From NCBI RefSeq assembly GCF_022751215.1, contig NZ_JAICDG010000001.1, positions 620,001-684,000 on the forward strand: 64,000 nucleotides of DNA, written 5' to 3'. The translations under genes and the position numbers were made by a program. This DNA comes from Actinomadura terrae. Its GTDB lineage: Bacteria > Actinomycetota > Actinomycetes > Streptosporangiales > Streptosporangiaceae. Shown here piece after piece: positions 1 to 7,523 of this stretch (position 1 is the stretch's first letter; each line of letters begins with the position of its first letter). The notes below the pieces were generated by a model, which saw only the letters and a list, made by a program, of their open reading frames with translations, did no database searches and had not been told where the DNA came from.

Positions 1-278
1 AGTTCACCGCCACGACGTCCGCGCACGGCGGCGCCCCGGAGTTCGGACGTGCCGTCGAGGCGGTGTGCGCCCGGCTGCTGGGCCGCGACGACGCGCTGAC
101 CGGGGCGTTCCCCGGCTCCCGGCACGCCGTCACGGCCCTGGCGCTGGACGCGGACGGTGAGCACGGCGAGGACGGCGAGGACGCCGAAGAGACCGGGATC
201 GGCTGGCGCACCTGGCACGCCTACCCCCAGACGCGGGAGATCGTGATGACGCGGAGCCGGCTGGTGAGGCGGCGGTGA
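1..278 (+). CDS. DUF2617 family protein (5'-truncated by window edge)
   Basis: Only the C-terminal roughly 91 codons are present. The frame is open from base 3 and stops at 276-278. The tail carries the W-R-T-W-H-A-Y-P-Q-T signature that I associate with DUF2617. The DUF4247, DUF350 and aminopropyltransferase genes that follow are the usual company of this family in actinobacteria (for example M. tuberculosis Rv2598-Rv2601). The biochemical role is unknown. An acidic Glu/Asp/Gly stretch sits about 35 residues before the end. The stop overlaps the next GTG start (GTGA), which implies translational coupling. Confidence 0.7.
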   Translation, partial: FTATTSAHGGAPEFGRAVEAVCARLLGRDDALTGAFPGSRHAVTALALDADGEHGEDGEDAEETGIGWRTWHAYPQTREIVMTRSRLVRRR

Positions 279-721
279 GCCGGAAGTACTGGGTGATCGG
301 CGGGATCTCCGCCGCGGTGATCGCCGCGATCGTGCTGGTGGCCACGCTGCGGCACGGCGGCGGCTCCCCGCAGAAGTGGATCGCCAAGAAGTACCGGAAG
401 ACGGGCGTCGGCACCTACCACTCGCCGAAGCCGCCGCCGAGCGTCGCCGCGGAGATCAACAAGAAGCACAAGCCGATCGACCGGGTGAACGACCTCACGA
501 CGCTCGGCCCGCGGGGCGGGATCTTCTTGCGCTACCCGAAGCTCGTGGTGGGCGTCCTGCCCGACGGGACGGGCAGCCGCATCACCGTCGATACCCCCTC
601 CAGCGGATACAGCCGCTACCACTCCCACGTCGGCGGCTACTGGGCGAGCCCCGGGACGAACGGCTGGACCAGCAGGGGAGTCGGATCGTTCCGCGGCGGC
701 GGCCCGGGTTCGGGCAAGTGA
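275..721 (+). CDS. DUF4247 domain protein, membrane-anchored
   Basis: 148 residues. The GTG start at 275 overlaps the preceding stop by four bases. An N-terminal hydrophobic segment (about residues 7-24) is followed by a short basic stretch and an extracytoplasmic-looking domain, so it is probably a single-pass or signal-anchored envelope protein. Family assignment rests on size, topology and position between DUF2617 and DUF350. The C-terminus is Gly/Ser-rich and runs into an 18-bp tandem repeat that contains the stop codon. Function is unknown. Confidence 0.65.
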   Translation: MSRKYWVIGGISAAVIAAIVLVATLRHGGGSPQKWIAKKYRKTGVGTYHSPKPPPSVAAEINKKHKPIDRVNDLTTLGPRGGIFLRYPKLVVGVLPDGTGSRITVDTPSSGYSRYHSHVGGYWASPGTNGWTSRGVGSFRGGGPGSGK

Positions 722-783
722 GCGGCGTGGGGCAAGTGACCGGCGTGGGGCAACTGGGCGGCGTCAGGCGGACGAGCGGCGTC
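712..783 (+). repeat. 18-bp degenerate tandem repeat, four units
   Basis: Four contiguous 18-base units lie at 712-729, 730-747, 748-765 and 766-783. The consensus is GGGCAAGTGAGCGGCGTG. Units 1 and 2 differ at one base and later units decay. The TGA stop of the DUF4247 gene is inside unit 1, and a partial copy (GGGCAAGTGAGG) recurs just before the next gene at about 802-813, where it also supplies the GAGG of the ribosome site. It is probably slippage-generated. Confidence 0.75.
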
Positions 784-821
784 AGACAGAGGGGCAGGGC
801 CGGGCAAGTGAGGAGCACCGA

Positions 822-1247
822 ATGAACGACGTCCTGCACGAGGGCGGCGCCACGCTCGCCTACGGCGCGCTCGGCATCGCGTTGATGGCGCTCGGCTACC
901 TCGTCGTCGAGGTGACGACGCCGGGGCGGCTCGGCCACCAGATCTGGACGGAGGGCAACCGCGGCGCCGCGCTGCTGCTCTCGGTCAAGCTGCTCGGCAC
1001 CGGCGCGATCGTGACGACGGCGATCGTGACCAGCGACTCCGACCTGTCCGAGGGCCTGGTCGACACGGCCGTCTACGGGCTGCTCGGCATCGTGCTCATG
1101 ATCGTCGCGTTCTACCTGCTCGACCTCATCACGCCCGGCAAGCTGGGCGCGACGCTCGTGGACGGCACGGCCGTGCACCCGGCGGGCTGGGTGGTCGCCG
1201 CCGCCGACCTCGCCGTCGCCGCGATCGTCGCCGGGGCGGTCTCCTGA
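822..1247 (+). CDS. DUF350 domain membrane protein
   Basis: 141 residues with an ATG start preceded by GAGGAG at about 809-814. There are four hydrophobic segments (about residues 10-30, 47-67, 80-105 and 120-140), and the halves resemble each other (LGIALMALGYLVVEVTTPG against LGIVLMIVAFYLLDLITPG). This internal duplication is typical of DUF350 proteins. The gene is always near an aminopropyltransferase in this cassette, but its molecular function is not established. It acts in the cytoplasmic membrane. Confidence 0.8.
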   Translation: MNDVLHEGGATLAYGALGIALMALGYLVVEVTTPGRLGHQIWTEGNRGAALLLSVKLLGTGAIVTTAIVTSDSDLSEGLVDTAVYGLLGIVLMIVAFYLLDLITPGKLGATLVDGTAVHPAGWVVAAADLAVAAIVAGAVS

Positions 1248-1282
1248 CCGCCCCCGACGTCGCGGAGGGAACGGGGCTGAGC

Positions 1283-2815
1283 GTGCCCGCGCGGGCGGCG
1301 CGGGCGCTCGTGCTGGCCGCCGTCTTCACCTGCGCGGCCTGCGGGCTGGTGTACGAGCTGGCGCTGGTCGCGCTCGGCAGCTACCTGGTCGGCAACTCGG
1401 TCACGCAGGCGTCGATCGTCCTGTCGGTGATGGTGTTCGCGATGGGCGTCGGGTCGCTGCTGGCCAAGCCGCTGCAAACCCGCCCGGTGGCGGCGTTCGC
1501 GATCATCGAGGGCGCGCTCGCGCTGGTCGGCGGCCTGTCGGTGCTGGCGCTGTACGCGGCGTTCGCGTGGCTCGACCTGTACGTCCCCGCGCTGGTCGTG
1601 GTCGCGTTCGCGGTCGGCGCGCTGATCGGCGCGGAGATCCCGCTGCTGATGACGCTGCTCCAGCGGATCCGGCGGCAGGACGCGGGCAGCGCCGTCGCCG
1701 ACCTGTTCGCCGCCGACTACGTGGGCGCGCTCGTCGGCGGCCTCGCGTTCCCGTTCCTGCTGCTGCCGACGTTCGGGCACATCAAGGGCGCGCTGCTGGT
1801 CGGCGTGGTGAACGCGGTCGCCGGGATCGCCGTCGTGCTGTGGCTGTTCCGCGCCCAGCTCGGACGCGTCGCCCGCACCGCCCTCTGGGGCGGAATGGTC
1901 GCGGTGCTGGCCGCCCTGTCCGGGACGTATGCGCTGGCGGACGGATTTGAGGTGTCCGCCCGGCAGGCCCTCTACTCCGACCCGATCGCCCTCTCCGAAC
2001 GGACTCCGTACCAGGAGATCGTCATCACCCGGAAGCTGACCGGCCCGTCCGACACACGTCTCTTTCTGAACGGTGACCTCCAGTTCTCCTCCGTGGACGA
2101 GTACCGGTACCACGAGTCGCTCGTCCACCCGCTGATGTCGGGGCCGCGCGGGCGCGTGCTCATCCTCGGCGGCGGCGACGGCCTCGCGCTGCGCGAGGTG
2201 CTGCGCTACCGGGACGTCCGCACCGCGACGCTGGTCGAGCTGGACCCGGAGATGATCCGGTTGGCGCGCACCTACGGCCCGATCTCGTCCCTCAACCGCC
2301 ATTCTCTGGACGACCCGCGCGCGCGAATCGTCAACGCCGACGCGTTCTCCTGGCTGCGCAGCCTGGGCGAGCAGTTCGACTCCGTCATCGTCGACATGCC
2401 CGACCCCGACGACGTCTCCACCGCGAAGCTGTACTCGGTCGAGTTCTACGGCCTGGTGAAAAGGGCGCTCGCACCGGGCGGCCGCATCGTCGTCCAATCA
2501 GGCTCCCCGTATTTCGCGCCGAAGTCCTTCTGGAGCATCCAGAAGTCGATCGCCGCCGCGGGCCTGGCCACGACCCCCTATCACGTGGACGTGCCGAGCT
2601 TCGGCGACTGGGGCTTCGTCCTCGCCGCGCCCACCGCGCAGCCGCCGACGCTAGCCCTGCCGCCGGATGTCCCCGACCTGCGCTTCCTCGACCCGGACGT
2701 CCTGCGCGCCGCGACCGTCTTCCCCAAGGACCGCCGCGCCCGCGACGTGGACGTCAACACCCTCGTCCACCCCCGCCTGGTCGAATACGAGTCGCAGGAG
2801 TGGAAGAACTCCTGA
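1283..2815 (+). CDS. speE: Membrane-fused polyamine aminopropyltransferase (spermidine synthase family)
   Basis: 510 residues with GTG start at 1283 behind GGAGGGA. Residues 1-215 form about six or seven transmembrane helices. Residues 250-480 are a spermidine-synthase-like Rossmann domain with GGGDG (about 295-299), the acidic loop LVELD, an NADAF motif and the DMPDPDD loop, which correspond to decarboxylated-SAM and polyamine binding in soluble SpeE. The fusion to a membrane domain matches the actinobacterial Rv2601 type. Whether the natural substrate is putrescine is not shown by sequence. It is the last gene of the cassette starting before base 1, and a 3-bp gap separates it from the convergent MerR gene. 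Confidence 0.85.
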   Translation: MPARAARALVLAAVFTCAACGLVYELALVALGSYLVGNSVTQASIVLSVMVFAMGVGSLLAKPLQTRPVAAFAIIEGALALVGGLSVLALYAAFAWLDLYVPALVVVAFAVGALIGAEIPLLMTLLQRIRRQDAGSAVADLFAADYVGALVGGLAFPFLLLPTFGHIKGALLVGVVNAVAGIAVVLWLFRAQLGRVARTALWGGMVAVLAALSGTYALADGFEVSARQALYSDPIALSERTPYQEIVITRKLTGPSDTRLFLNGDLQFSSVDEYRYHESLVHPLMSGPRGRVLILGGGDGLALREVLRYRDVRTATLVELDPEMIRLARTYGPISSLNRHSLDDPRARIVNADAFSWLRSLGEQFDSVIVDMPDPDDVSTAKLYSVEFYGLVKRALAPGGRIVVQSGSPYFAPKSFWSIQKSIAAAGLATTPYHVDVPSFGDWGFVLAAPTAQPPTLALPPDVPDLRFLDPDVLRAATVFPKDRRARDVDVNTLVHPRLVEYESQEWKNS

Positions 2816-2818
2816 GCC

Positions 2819-3523
2819 TCACCGGTCGGCGGAACGGCGAATCGCCTTGTCCACCGACCGCTGGAAAGACGTCACCAGCGACTGGATCAGAAGCGGCTTG
2901 AGCCGCCCCGCGAGTTCCATCAGCCTTTCGCGCTCCTCAGCCGCACGCCCGCTCTCCCTATAGGGCCGGACGACGGTCTTCTGGAACACTTCCTGCAACT
3001 CTGCCGCCAAAGCCTCCGTATGCCGTTCGACGGCCTCATGAGACGCGGCGAGCGTGTCCAGGGGCAACGGCAGAGCCGCCATCTCGACCCCGACCCCGAG
3101 CAGCGCGGGACTGATCACCCGCACCCTGCTTTCGCCGGGAGCGCGCTCGACGACGCCGAGAGCCTCCAACCGTGTGAGCGCGTCGTCGTTGAGATGCCGC
3201 CCCGCCCGCCGGTCCAGCTCGTGCCGGTCGAGTTCCTCGGGACGCTCCGGCGCCCACGGCGACAGCAGCGCCCGCTGCAACGCGAGGTCCTCGGGCGACG
3301 CGTCCGGCGGGATCTTCTTCAGGTGCCGCTCGATCGCCGCGAGCGTCAGCCCGAGCGACTGGAGTTCCCGGACGAGCTCCAGCCGCGCGAGGTGGTCGGC
3401 GCCGTACAGGCCCGTGCGTCCGCGCAGCCTGGGCGGGGGGAGCAGGCCGCGTCCCGCGTAGAAGCGCACGGTGCGGACGGTGACCCCGGCGCGCGCGGCC
3501 AGCTCGTCGACGGTCAGCTCCAT
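2819..3523 (-). CDS. MerR family transcriptional regulator
   Basis: 234 residues. The N-terminus has the MerR winged helix-turn-helix: LTVDELAARAGV, then TVRTVRFYAGRGLLPPP, then a wing and dimerisation helix. The C-terminal 130 residues are helical and do not match a metal or drug sensor I recognise, and no conserved cysteine cluster is seen. It is divergent from an acyl-CoA dehydrogenase with a 78-bp gap holding a palindrome, which suggests regulation of that gene, and the substrate class would be an acyl-CoA or lipid signal (inference). Confidence 0.85.
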   Translation of the reverse strand: MELTVDELAARAGVTVRTVRFYAGRGLLPPPRLRGRTGLYGADHLARLELVRELQSLGLTLAAIERHLKKIPPDASPEDLALQRALLSPWAPERPEELDRHELDRRAGRHLNDDALTRLEALGVVERAPGESRVRVISPALLGVGVEMAALPLPLDTLAASHEAVERHTEALAAELQEVFQKTVVRPYRESGRAAEERERLMELAGRLKPLLIQSLVTSFQRSVDKAIRRSADR

Positions 3524-3542
3524 CCCGCCTCCCCTCCATATG

Positions 3543-3555
3543 ACAGTGCCAGTGT
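3543..3555. promoter_or_regulatory. Candidate MerR operator/promoter in divergent gap
   Basis: ACAGTGCCAGTGT is a 13-base palindrome with one mismatched pair. It is centred in the 78-bp gap between the MerR gene and the acyl-CoA dehydrogenase and sits within TGACAGTGCCAGTGTTACAT. MerR-type sites commonly lie between promoter elements. No measured site is known here, so this is a prediction. Confidence 0.4.
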
Positions 3556-3601
3556 TACATTAAATTCGTATCAGGACGCGCTTACCGAGGGAGCCGACCG
3601 G

Positions 3602-4744
3602 ATGGCACGGGAGATCTTCACCGAGGAGCACGAGGCGTTCCGCGCGATGGTCCGCGCCTTCCTCGCCAAGGAGGTGACGCCGCACCACGCCCAGTGGGAG
3701 AAGGACGGCGTCGTCTCCCGCGACGTGTGGCTCGCCGCCGGGCGCCAGGGCCTCCTCGGTATCGAGATGCCCGAGGAGCACGGGGGCGGCGGCAACACCG
3801 ACTACCGCTTCTACGTCGTCCTCAACGAGGAACTGGCGAAGGCCGGGGCGCATGGCCCCGGATTCTCCGTCCACAACGACGTCAACGGCGGCTACCTGCG
3901 CCGCCTCTGCACCCCCGAGCAGCAGGCGCGCTGGCTGCCCGGCTACTGCTCCGGCGAGATCATCACCGGTATCGCGATGACCGAGCCCGCCGCCGGATCC
4001 GACCTCCAGGGCATCAGGACCACCGCGACCAGGGACGGCGACGACTACGTCCTCAACGGCTCCAAGACGTTCATCTCCAACGGTGTCCTGGCCGACCTGA
4101 TCATCGTCGCGGCGAAGACCGACCCGTCCGCCGGGGCGAAGGGCGTGAGCCTCCTGGTGGTGGAACGCGGCATGGACGGCTTCCAACGCGGCCGCAATCT
4201 CGAAAAGATCGGCCTGCACGCCCAGGACACCGCCGAACTCTTCTTCGACAACGTCCGCGTACCCGGCTCGAACCTCCTGGGCGAAGAGGGCAAGGGCTTC
4301 GTCTACCTGATGCAGAACCTCGTCCGCGAACGCCTGGCCATCGGCGTGAGCGCGCAGGCCGCCGCCGAGGAGATATTCGAGCAGACCCTCGACTACTGCA
4401 AGACCCGCGAGGCGTTCGGCCGCCCGATCGGCAGGTTCCAGCACAACCGCTTCACCCTCGCGGAGATGAAGACCGAACTCGCCGTCACCCGCGCCTTCAC
4501 CGACCAGTGCATCGCCAAAGAAGGCAGAGGCGAGCTCGAAGCCGACGAGGCCGCCATGCTCAAATACTGGAACACCGAACTCTGCAAGACAGTCGTCGAC
4601 CGCTGCCTGCAACTCCACGGCGGCTACGGCTACATGACCGAATACCCCGTGGCCAGGGCCTACCAGGACGTCCGCATCCAGACCATCTACGGCGGCACCA
4701 CCGAGATCATGAAAGAGATCATCGGCCGCGGCCTAGGACTGTGA
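3602..4744 (+). CDS. Acyl-CoA dehydrogenase family protein
   Basis: 380 residues, usual length. ATG at 3602 was chosen because GAGGGAG lies eight bases upstream; the open frame extends further back but runs antisense through the MerR gene. Domains in order: N-terminal helical domain, middle beta domain with AMTEPAAGSDLQGI (FAD/substrate contact), C-terminal helical domain with QHNRFTLAEMKTE and LQLHGGYGYMTEYP. The catalytic base is probably the Glu in the C-terminal YGGTTEIMKEII segment. It oxidises an acyl-CoA to the enoyl-CoA with FAD, chain length unknown. Probably controlled by the divergent MerR protein. Confidence 0.9.
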   Translation: MAREIFTEEHEAFRAMVRAFLAKEVTPHHAQWEKDGVVSRDVWLAAGRQGLLGIEMPEEHGGGGNTDYRFYVVLNEELAKAGAHGPGFSVHNDVNGGYLRRLCTPEQQARWLPGYCSGEIITGIAMTEPAAGSDLQGIRTTATRDGDDYVLNGSKTFISNGVLADLIIVAAKTDPSAGAKGVSLLVVERGMDGFQRGRNLEKIGLHAQDTAELFFDNVRVPGSNLLGEEGKGFVYLMQNLVRERLAIGVSAQAAAEEIFEQTLDYCKTREAFGRPIGRFQHNRFTLAEMKTELAVTRAFTDQCIAKEGRGELEADEAAMLKYWNTELCKTVVDRCLQLHGGYGYMTEYPVARAYQDVRIQTIYGGTTEIMKEIIGRGLGL

Positions 4745-5358
4745 CACCGTCGGGGCAGGTGTGGCGGTGAGCGGCTGGCTTCCCTTGCAGTCCTTGGCCT
4801 GCTGGAACGCCTGTCGGAGAGCGGCGTCACGAGCCACAAGCGACGGCAGGTCGGCCCCCCTCGGCACAGCCCTTTCGAGATATCCGGCCACTTCCTGGGG
4901 GAGATAGGCCGTGAGCAGATCGGACGGCGAAGCGCTCTTCGCCTCCCTCTCAGCCCGGCGGGTCTTGCCGAGCGCGTCCTTCAACGCCGTGACATAAGCC
5001 GCCACGACCTGGTCCCCGCCATTGACAGGCGCCCGACCAAGCCTCTCGAACTTGGCCACGCTGTCCTCGATGTCCTTACGCGCCACACCGATCATCTGCG
5101 CGATCTGCTGCGCCGTCGGCTTGCGCGGGACGAGGCTGAGCGCCGCGACCCGCATCGCGCTCGTCTGCGTCCTGAGATCGAAATCCAGGGCGCACACCTT
5201 TCCACCCACGTGACCATCGCCGCACTCGGCGCCGCCGCACTGCTCCGAACAGGCGCACTGCCCTTACCGGCCGTGCCCCCGCCATCATCCGAGGAGCACC
5301 CGACAACCAGCACGACCGACGCCGCGGCGCCACACACCATTCGTCCGACCGATGCCAT
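4733..5358 (-). CDS. Putative lipoprotein, apparently split by a frameshift
   Basis: Two reading frames appear to form one gene. From ATG 5358 the first frame encodes a lipoprotein signal with lipobox (VVLVVGCSSDDGGG, Cys about residue 21) and a Ser/Ala linker, then becomes Arg-rich nonsense after about 5205. The second frame, open from GTG 5209 to the stop at 4733, carries a 158-residue helical, charged domain without any signal. A missing base in the G-run near 5205-5209 would join them. Alternatively the 4733-5209 frame is an independent gene. The stop overlaps the end of the acyl-CoA dehydrogenase by 12 bases. No function recognised. Confidence 0.55.
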
Positions 5359-5440
5359 GCCGCCTCCCTCACCGGCCTCCTGGGCGGCTCAGCGTAGGCA
5401 GGGGACCGGCGAGAGGGGTCCCGGAACCGGCGACGGAAGA

Positions 5441-5815
5441 TCAGCCGCGGGGCGGAAGCTCCTGGACGTTCCACCCGTTGCCGTCGGGGTCCTTGAAGAA
5501 GACGAAACGGCCCCAGGGGAACTCGTGGACGTCGCTGACCTCGACTCCCCGTCCCGCCAGCTCCGCCCGCGCGGCGTCGGCATCGGCGACGACGAGCTGA
5601 AGGCCCTGGACGGAGCCCGGCGCCATGCCGTCCTCCAGCCCCGTGCCGATCGCGATCGAGCACGCCGACCCGGGCGGCGTGAGCTGCACGAACCGGATCT
5701 GCTCGTTCACCTGGTGGTCGTGATCGGCCTTGAACCCGACCTTCTCGACGTAGAACGCCTTCGCGCGATCCACATCGGAAACGGGCACCGTCACCAACTC
5801 AAGCCTGAAATCCAT
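5441..5815 (-). CDS. VOC (glyoxalase/bleomycin-resistance) family protein
   Basis: 124 residues. ATG at 5815 is preferred over earlier in-frame codons because a GGGGGGAC purine run precedes it and the domain begins at once (MDFRLELVTVPVSDVDRAKA). The paired beta-alpha-beta-beta-beta pattern ends with the typical FFKDPDGNGWNVQE tail. VOC proteins bind a metal and act as isomerases, dioxygenases or binding proteins, and the substrate cannot be told here. It is a single-gene unit, with a 90-bp gap to the following minus-strand genes. Confidence 0.85.
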   Translation of the reverse strand: MDFRLELVTVPVSDVDRAKAFYVEKVGFKADHDHQVNEQIRFVQLTPPGSACSIAIGTGLEDGMAPGSVQGLQLVVADADAARAELAGRGVEVSDVHEFPWGRFVFFKDPDGNGWNVQELPPRG

Positions 5816-5905
5816 ACGTCCCCCCTGCTCAGCGCGTGATGACCCTCGCCCGAGTCTCCCACCGCCGACCACCCCACCGCCCATCGCCCCCGCTCGGGGC
5901 CGGGG

Positions 5906-6238
5906 TCAGGACCCGAGCTGGCGCAGGACGTCGACCACCACACCCGCGATCGTGCCGCCGGTCGCCGTGACCGCCACCGGCTCGCCTCCCCGCCGGACGA
6001 ACTCCGCCAGCCAGGCGAACCTGCTCCGCTGGCGCGCGACCTCGGCGCGCAGGCGCGGCATGTCGGTCGGGTCACCGCTCGCGTCCACGAGCCCCGCGTC
6101 CCGCAGCAGCGTGATCAGTTCGGCCAGGTCCCGGGCCGCGTCGTTGCGCGCGTGCTCGGAATAGACAATCTTGCCCTGCTTGTCGCCCGCCCCCGACTGG
6201 TTGATCTGGTCTCCGCCGACAAAGTTGAAGTCACCCAT
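5906..6238 (-). CDS. Small protein with N-terminal GGDQINQSG motif
   Basis: 110 residues. ATG at 6238 follows AAAGGTG and overlaps the end of the upstream gene by eight bases. Residues 4-24 carry a Gly/Asn/Gln-rich motif (FNFVGGDQINQSGAGDKQGK) that is repeated at the C-terminus of the upstream membrane protein. Residues 30-90 are predicted helical and charged, and the last 20 residues are hydrophobic (TGGTIAGVVVDVLRQ). No known domain recognised. The shared motif at opposite termini of two coupled genes resembles the effector/receptor arrangement of bacterial amyloid signalling sequences, which is an inference. Confidence 0.7.
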   Translation of the reverse strand: MGDFNFVGGDQINQSGAGDKQGKIVYSEHARNDAARDLAELITLLRDAGLVDASGDPTDMPRLRAEVARQRSRFAWLAEFVRRGGEPVAVTATGGTIAGVVVDVLRQLGS

Positions 6239-6290
6239 TAAGCACCTTTCCCCACTTGTTACCCCCGCCCGACTGGTTGATCTGGTCTCC
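6193..6290. repeat. 22-bp direct repeat encoding the shared GGDQINQSG motif
   Basis: The 22 bases at 6193-6214 and 6269-6290 are identical and are 76 bases apart. Both are read in frame on the minus strand as the core of the GGDQINQSG motif, once near the C-terminus of the upstream gene and once near the N-terminus of the downstream gene. Identity at DNA level suggests recent duplication or gene conversion. Confidence 0.85.
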
Positions 6291-6788
6291 ACCGACCATG
6301 TTCAGGTGGCCGATATTCCATGACAGGACGTGCGCGGGCGGATTCTCGATCGAGTTCACGATGAACCGGTGCAGTTCGACGACCGGTTCGCGGCGCCTGC
6401 CGGAGATGATGGCGATCGGAACCCCCGTCGTCTCCAGCACCAGCGCCCACCGCGTCCGCCTCATGGCGATGCGGATCGCCTGGTAGAGGAACCGGAGGGC
6501 GAGCACGGCCCCGGCCAGGCCGAGGAAGAGCACCCATCGCTCCCTAGAACCGGACGCCGTGGATTCGGACGCCGCAGAGTTCGTCCACACCGCCGCCGCG
6601 ACCACCGCGGCGACAGCCAGGATCATCTTCCAGAGGACGGCTGAAAGAGGCCCATATCCGAGATCCGGCTTCCAGTCCAGAACCTGGACCCGCGCGACAT
6701 TCCTCAGTTGGTAGACCTGGTAATCGGGACCTATGGACAGGGTGTGCCGGTGGACCTCGATGACTTTGGGGTCGGGCTTCTTCGCCAT
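6231..6788 (-). CDS. DUF6232-like membrane protein with C-terminal GGDQINQSG motif
   Basis: 185 residues. The N-terminal 45 residues form a beta-rich segment (YQVYQLRNVARVQVLDW). Two transmembrane helices follow (about 50-70 and 85-105), then a cytoplasmic strand-rich part, then the terminal motif LNMVGGDQINQSGGGNKWGK at about residues 160-180. The architecture resembles DUF6232 proteins, assigned from pattern memory only. It is translationally coupled to the following 110-residue gene that begins with the same motif. Function unknown; possible membrane effector of a two-protein signalling pair. Confidence 0.7.
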   Translation of the reverse strand: MAKKPDPKVIEVHRHTLSIGPDYQVYQLRNVARVQVLDWKPDLGYGPLSAVLWKMILAVAAVVAAAVWTNSAASESTASGSRERWVLFLGLAGAVLALRFLYQAIRIAMRRTRWALVLETTGVPIAIISGRRREPVVELHRFIVNSIENPPAHVLSWNIGHLNMVGGDQINQSGGGNKWGKVLNG

Positions 6789-6859
6789 AGGACGCCCCCG
6801 TCCGCTGAAGGACTGATGCCGGTGGCAGCGTAACCACCCCCGGCCTCAGGCGGCCCCGT

Positions 6860-6874
6860 GCTTTCCCGGAAAGC
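6860..6874. promoter_or_regulatory. 15-bp palindrome in intergenic region
   Basis: GCTTTCCCGGAAAGC is a perfect palindrome around a central C, located 72 bases upstream of the DUF6232-like gene in the gap between two minus-strand genes (6789-6922). It could be an operator for the GGDQINQSG gene pair or a weak terminator of the preceding gene. There is no T-run on the minus strand, which favours a binding site. Confidence 0.35.
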
Positions 6875-6922
6875 CGACCGATGGCCGGATCCGGAAACCA
6901 CTCCGAAGATCTGTAATGGTCA

Positions 6923-7177
6923 TCATTTCAAAGGCGCGGTGATCCTCAACCCGTCGGATCCGCTCCGTGGACCGCCGCACGATTGGGAACTCCGTCCGCC
7001 AAGTGTTCGATGGTATGAACGACGAGAGCTAATGGCGTGCCGCTCTTCCACGGGACGCAGGGGCGTCACCCGATGCCGTCCGACATAGCCGATGTCAGGG
7101 CCGATCACTCCGACGACCAGCGTGAACAACAGGGCCGCCACGAGCGTGACGCCGGTGATGACGCAGAAGAGGATCAC
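6923..7177 (-). CDS. Small membrane protein, accessory to XRE locus A
   Basis: 84 residues. GTG at 7177 overlaps the stop of the upstream 71-residue gene (GTGA). Residues 2-32 are a strong hydrophobic segment (VTLVAALLFTLVVGVIG). The remainder is Arg/Ser-rich without recognisable domain, so the true coding region may be shorter than the open frame. No homologue recognised. Operon with the gene before it, divergent from the XRE regulator at 7524. Confidence 0.45.
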   Translation of the reverse strand: MILFCVITGVTLVAALLFTLVVGVIGPDIGYVGRHRVTPLRPVEERHAISSRRSYHRTLGGRSSQSCGGPRSGSDGLRITAPLK

Positions 7178-7389
7178 AAACCCTCCTCGATCCTGCGCTG
7201 GTCGGCAAGGGCCTCCTCGAACTCCTCGCAGGTGCATTTCATGATCGTGGTGTGCAGGCCGTAGAACAGCTCCCGCTGTGTCAGCGGACGGCCGAGCCGC
7301 GTCGCCATGAAGCAGTCCATCGCCGGAATCCGGCGAATGTGCCACGTGGGGTACTCCAACTGGAGGCGCAGGTCTTCTTGATCGTCCAT
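7174..7389 (-). CDS. Hypothetical 71-residue protein divergent from XRE regulator A
   Basis: ATG at 7389. Charged and aromatic small protein starting MDDQEDLRLQLEYPTWHI with a C-terminal acidic helix (CEEFEEALADQRRIEEG). It contains a CTC pair but no zinc motif. The gap to the divergent XRE gene is duplicated at locus B, where the divergent gene also starts with a similar peptide (MEDQLDAVE). Function unknown; probably co-regulated with the XRE/DUF397 pair. Confidence 0.6.
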   Translation of the reverse strand: MDDQEDLRLQLEYPTWHIRRIPAMDCFMATRLGRPLTQRELFYGLHTTIMKCTCEEFEEALADQRRIEEGL

Positions 7390-7427
7390 GGACGGGATTC
7401 CCTGTGAGGTCGGTGTCCGGCATTTCG

Positions 7428-7475
7428 CGGACGAGCCTCCCAGCGTCTGGTTACCCTGAGCTACGAACCGCTCAC
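7428..7475 (+). promoter_or_regulatory. Shared promoter/control region of XRE locus A
   Basis: CGGACG (7428-7433), an 18-base spacer and TACCCT (7452-7457) make a plausible promoter for the XRE gene. The same boxes and spacing occur at locus B. The 25 bases 7451-7475 are identical to 11905-11929, so both loci probably answer to the same regulator. The region also has to serve the divergent small gene. Confidence 0.5.
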
Positions 7476-7523
7476 CCCCCACCGAGCACCCGAGCAGACG
7501 GCCCGACACCCGGGAGACACCCG

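Noticed and set aside
1112..2497. Long minus-strand open frame (461 codons) opposite the aminopropyltransferase gene
   Set aside because: Arg/Asp/Gln/His-rich composition typical of antisense frames in GC-rich DNA; the plus-strand gene has clear SpeE motifs.
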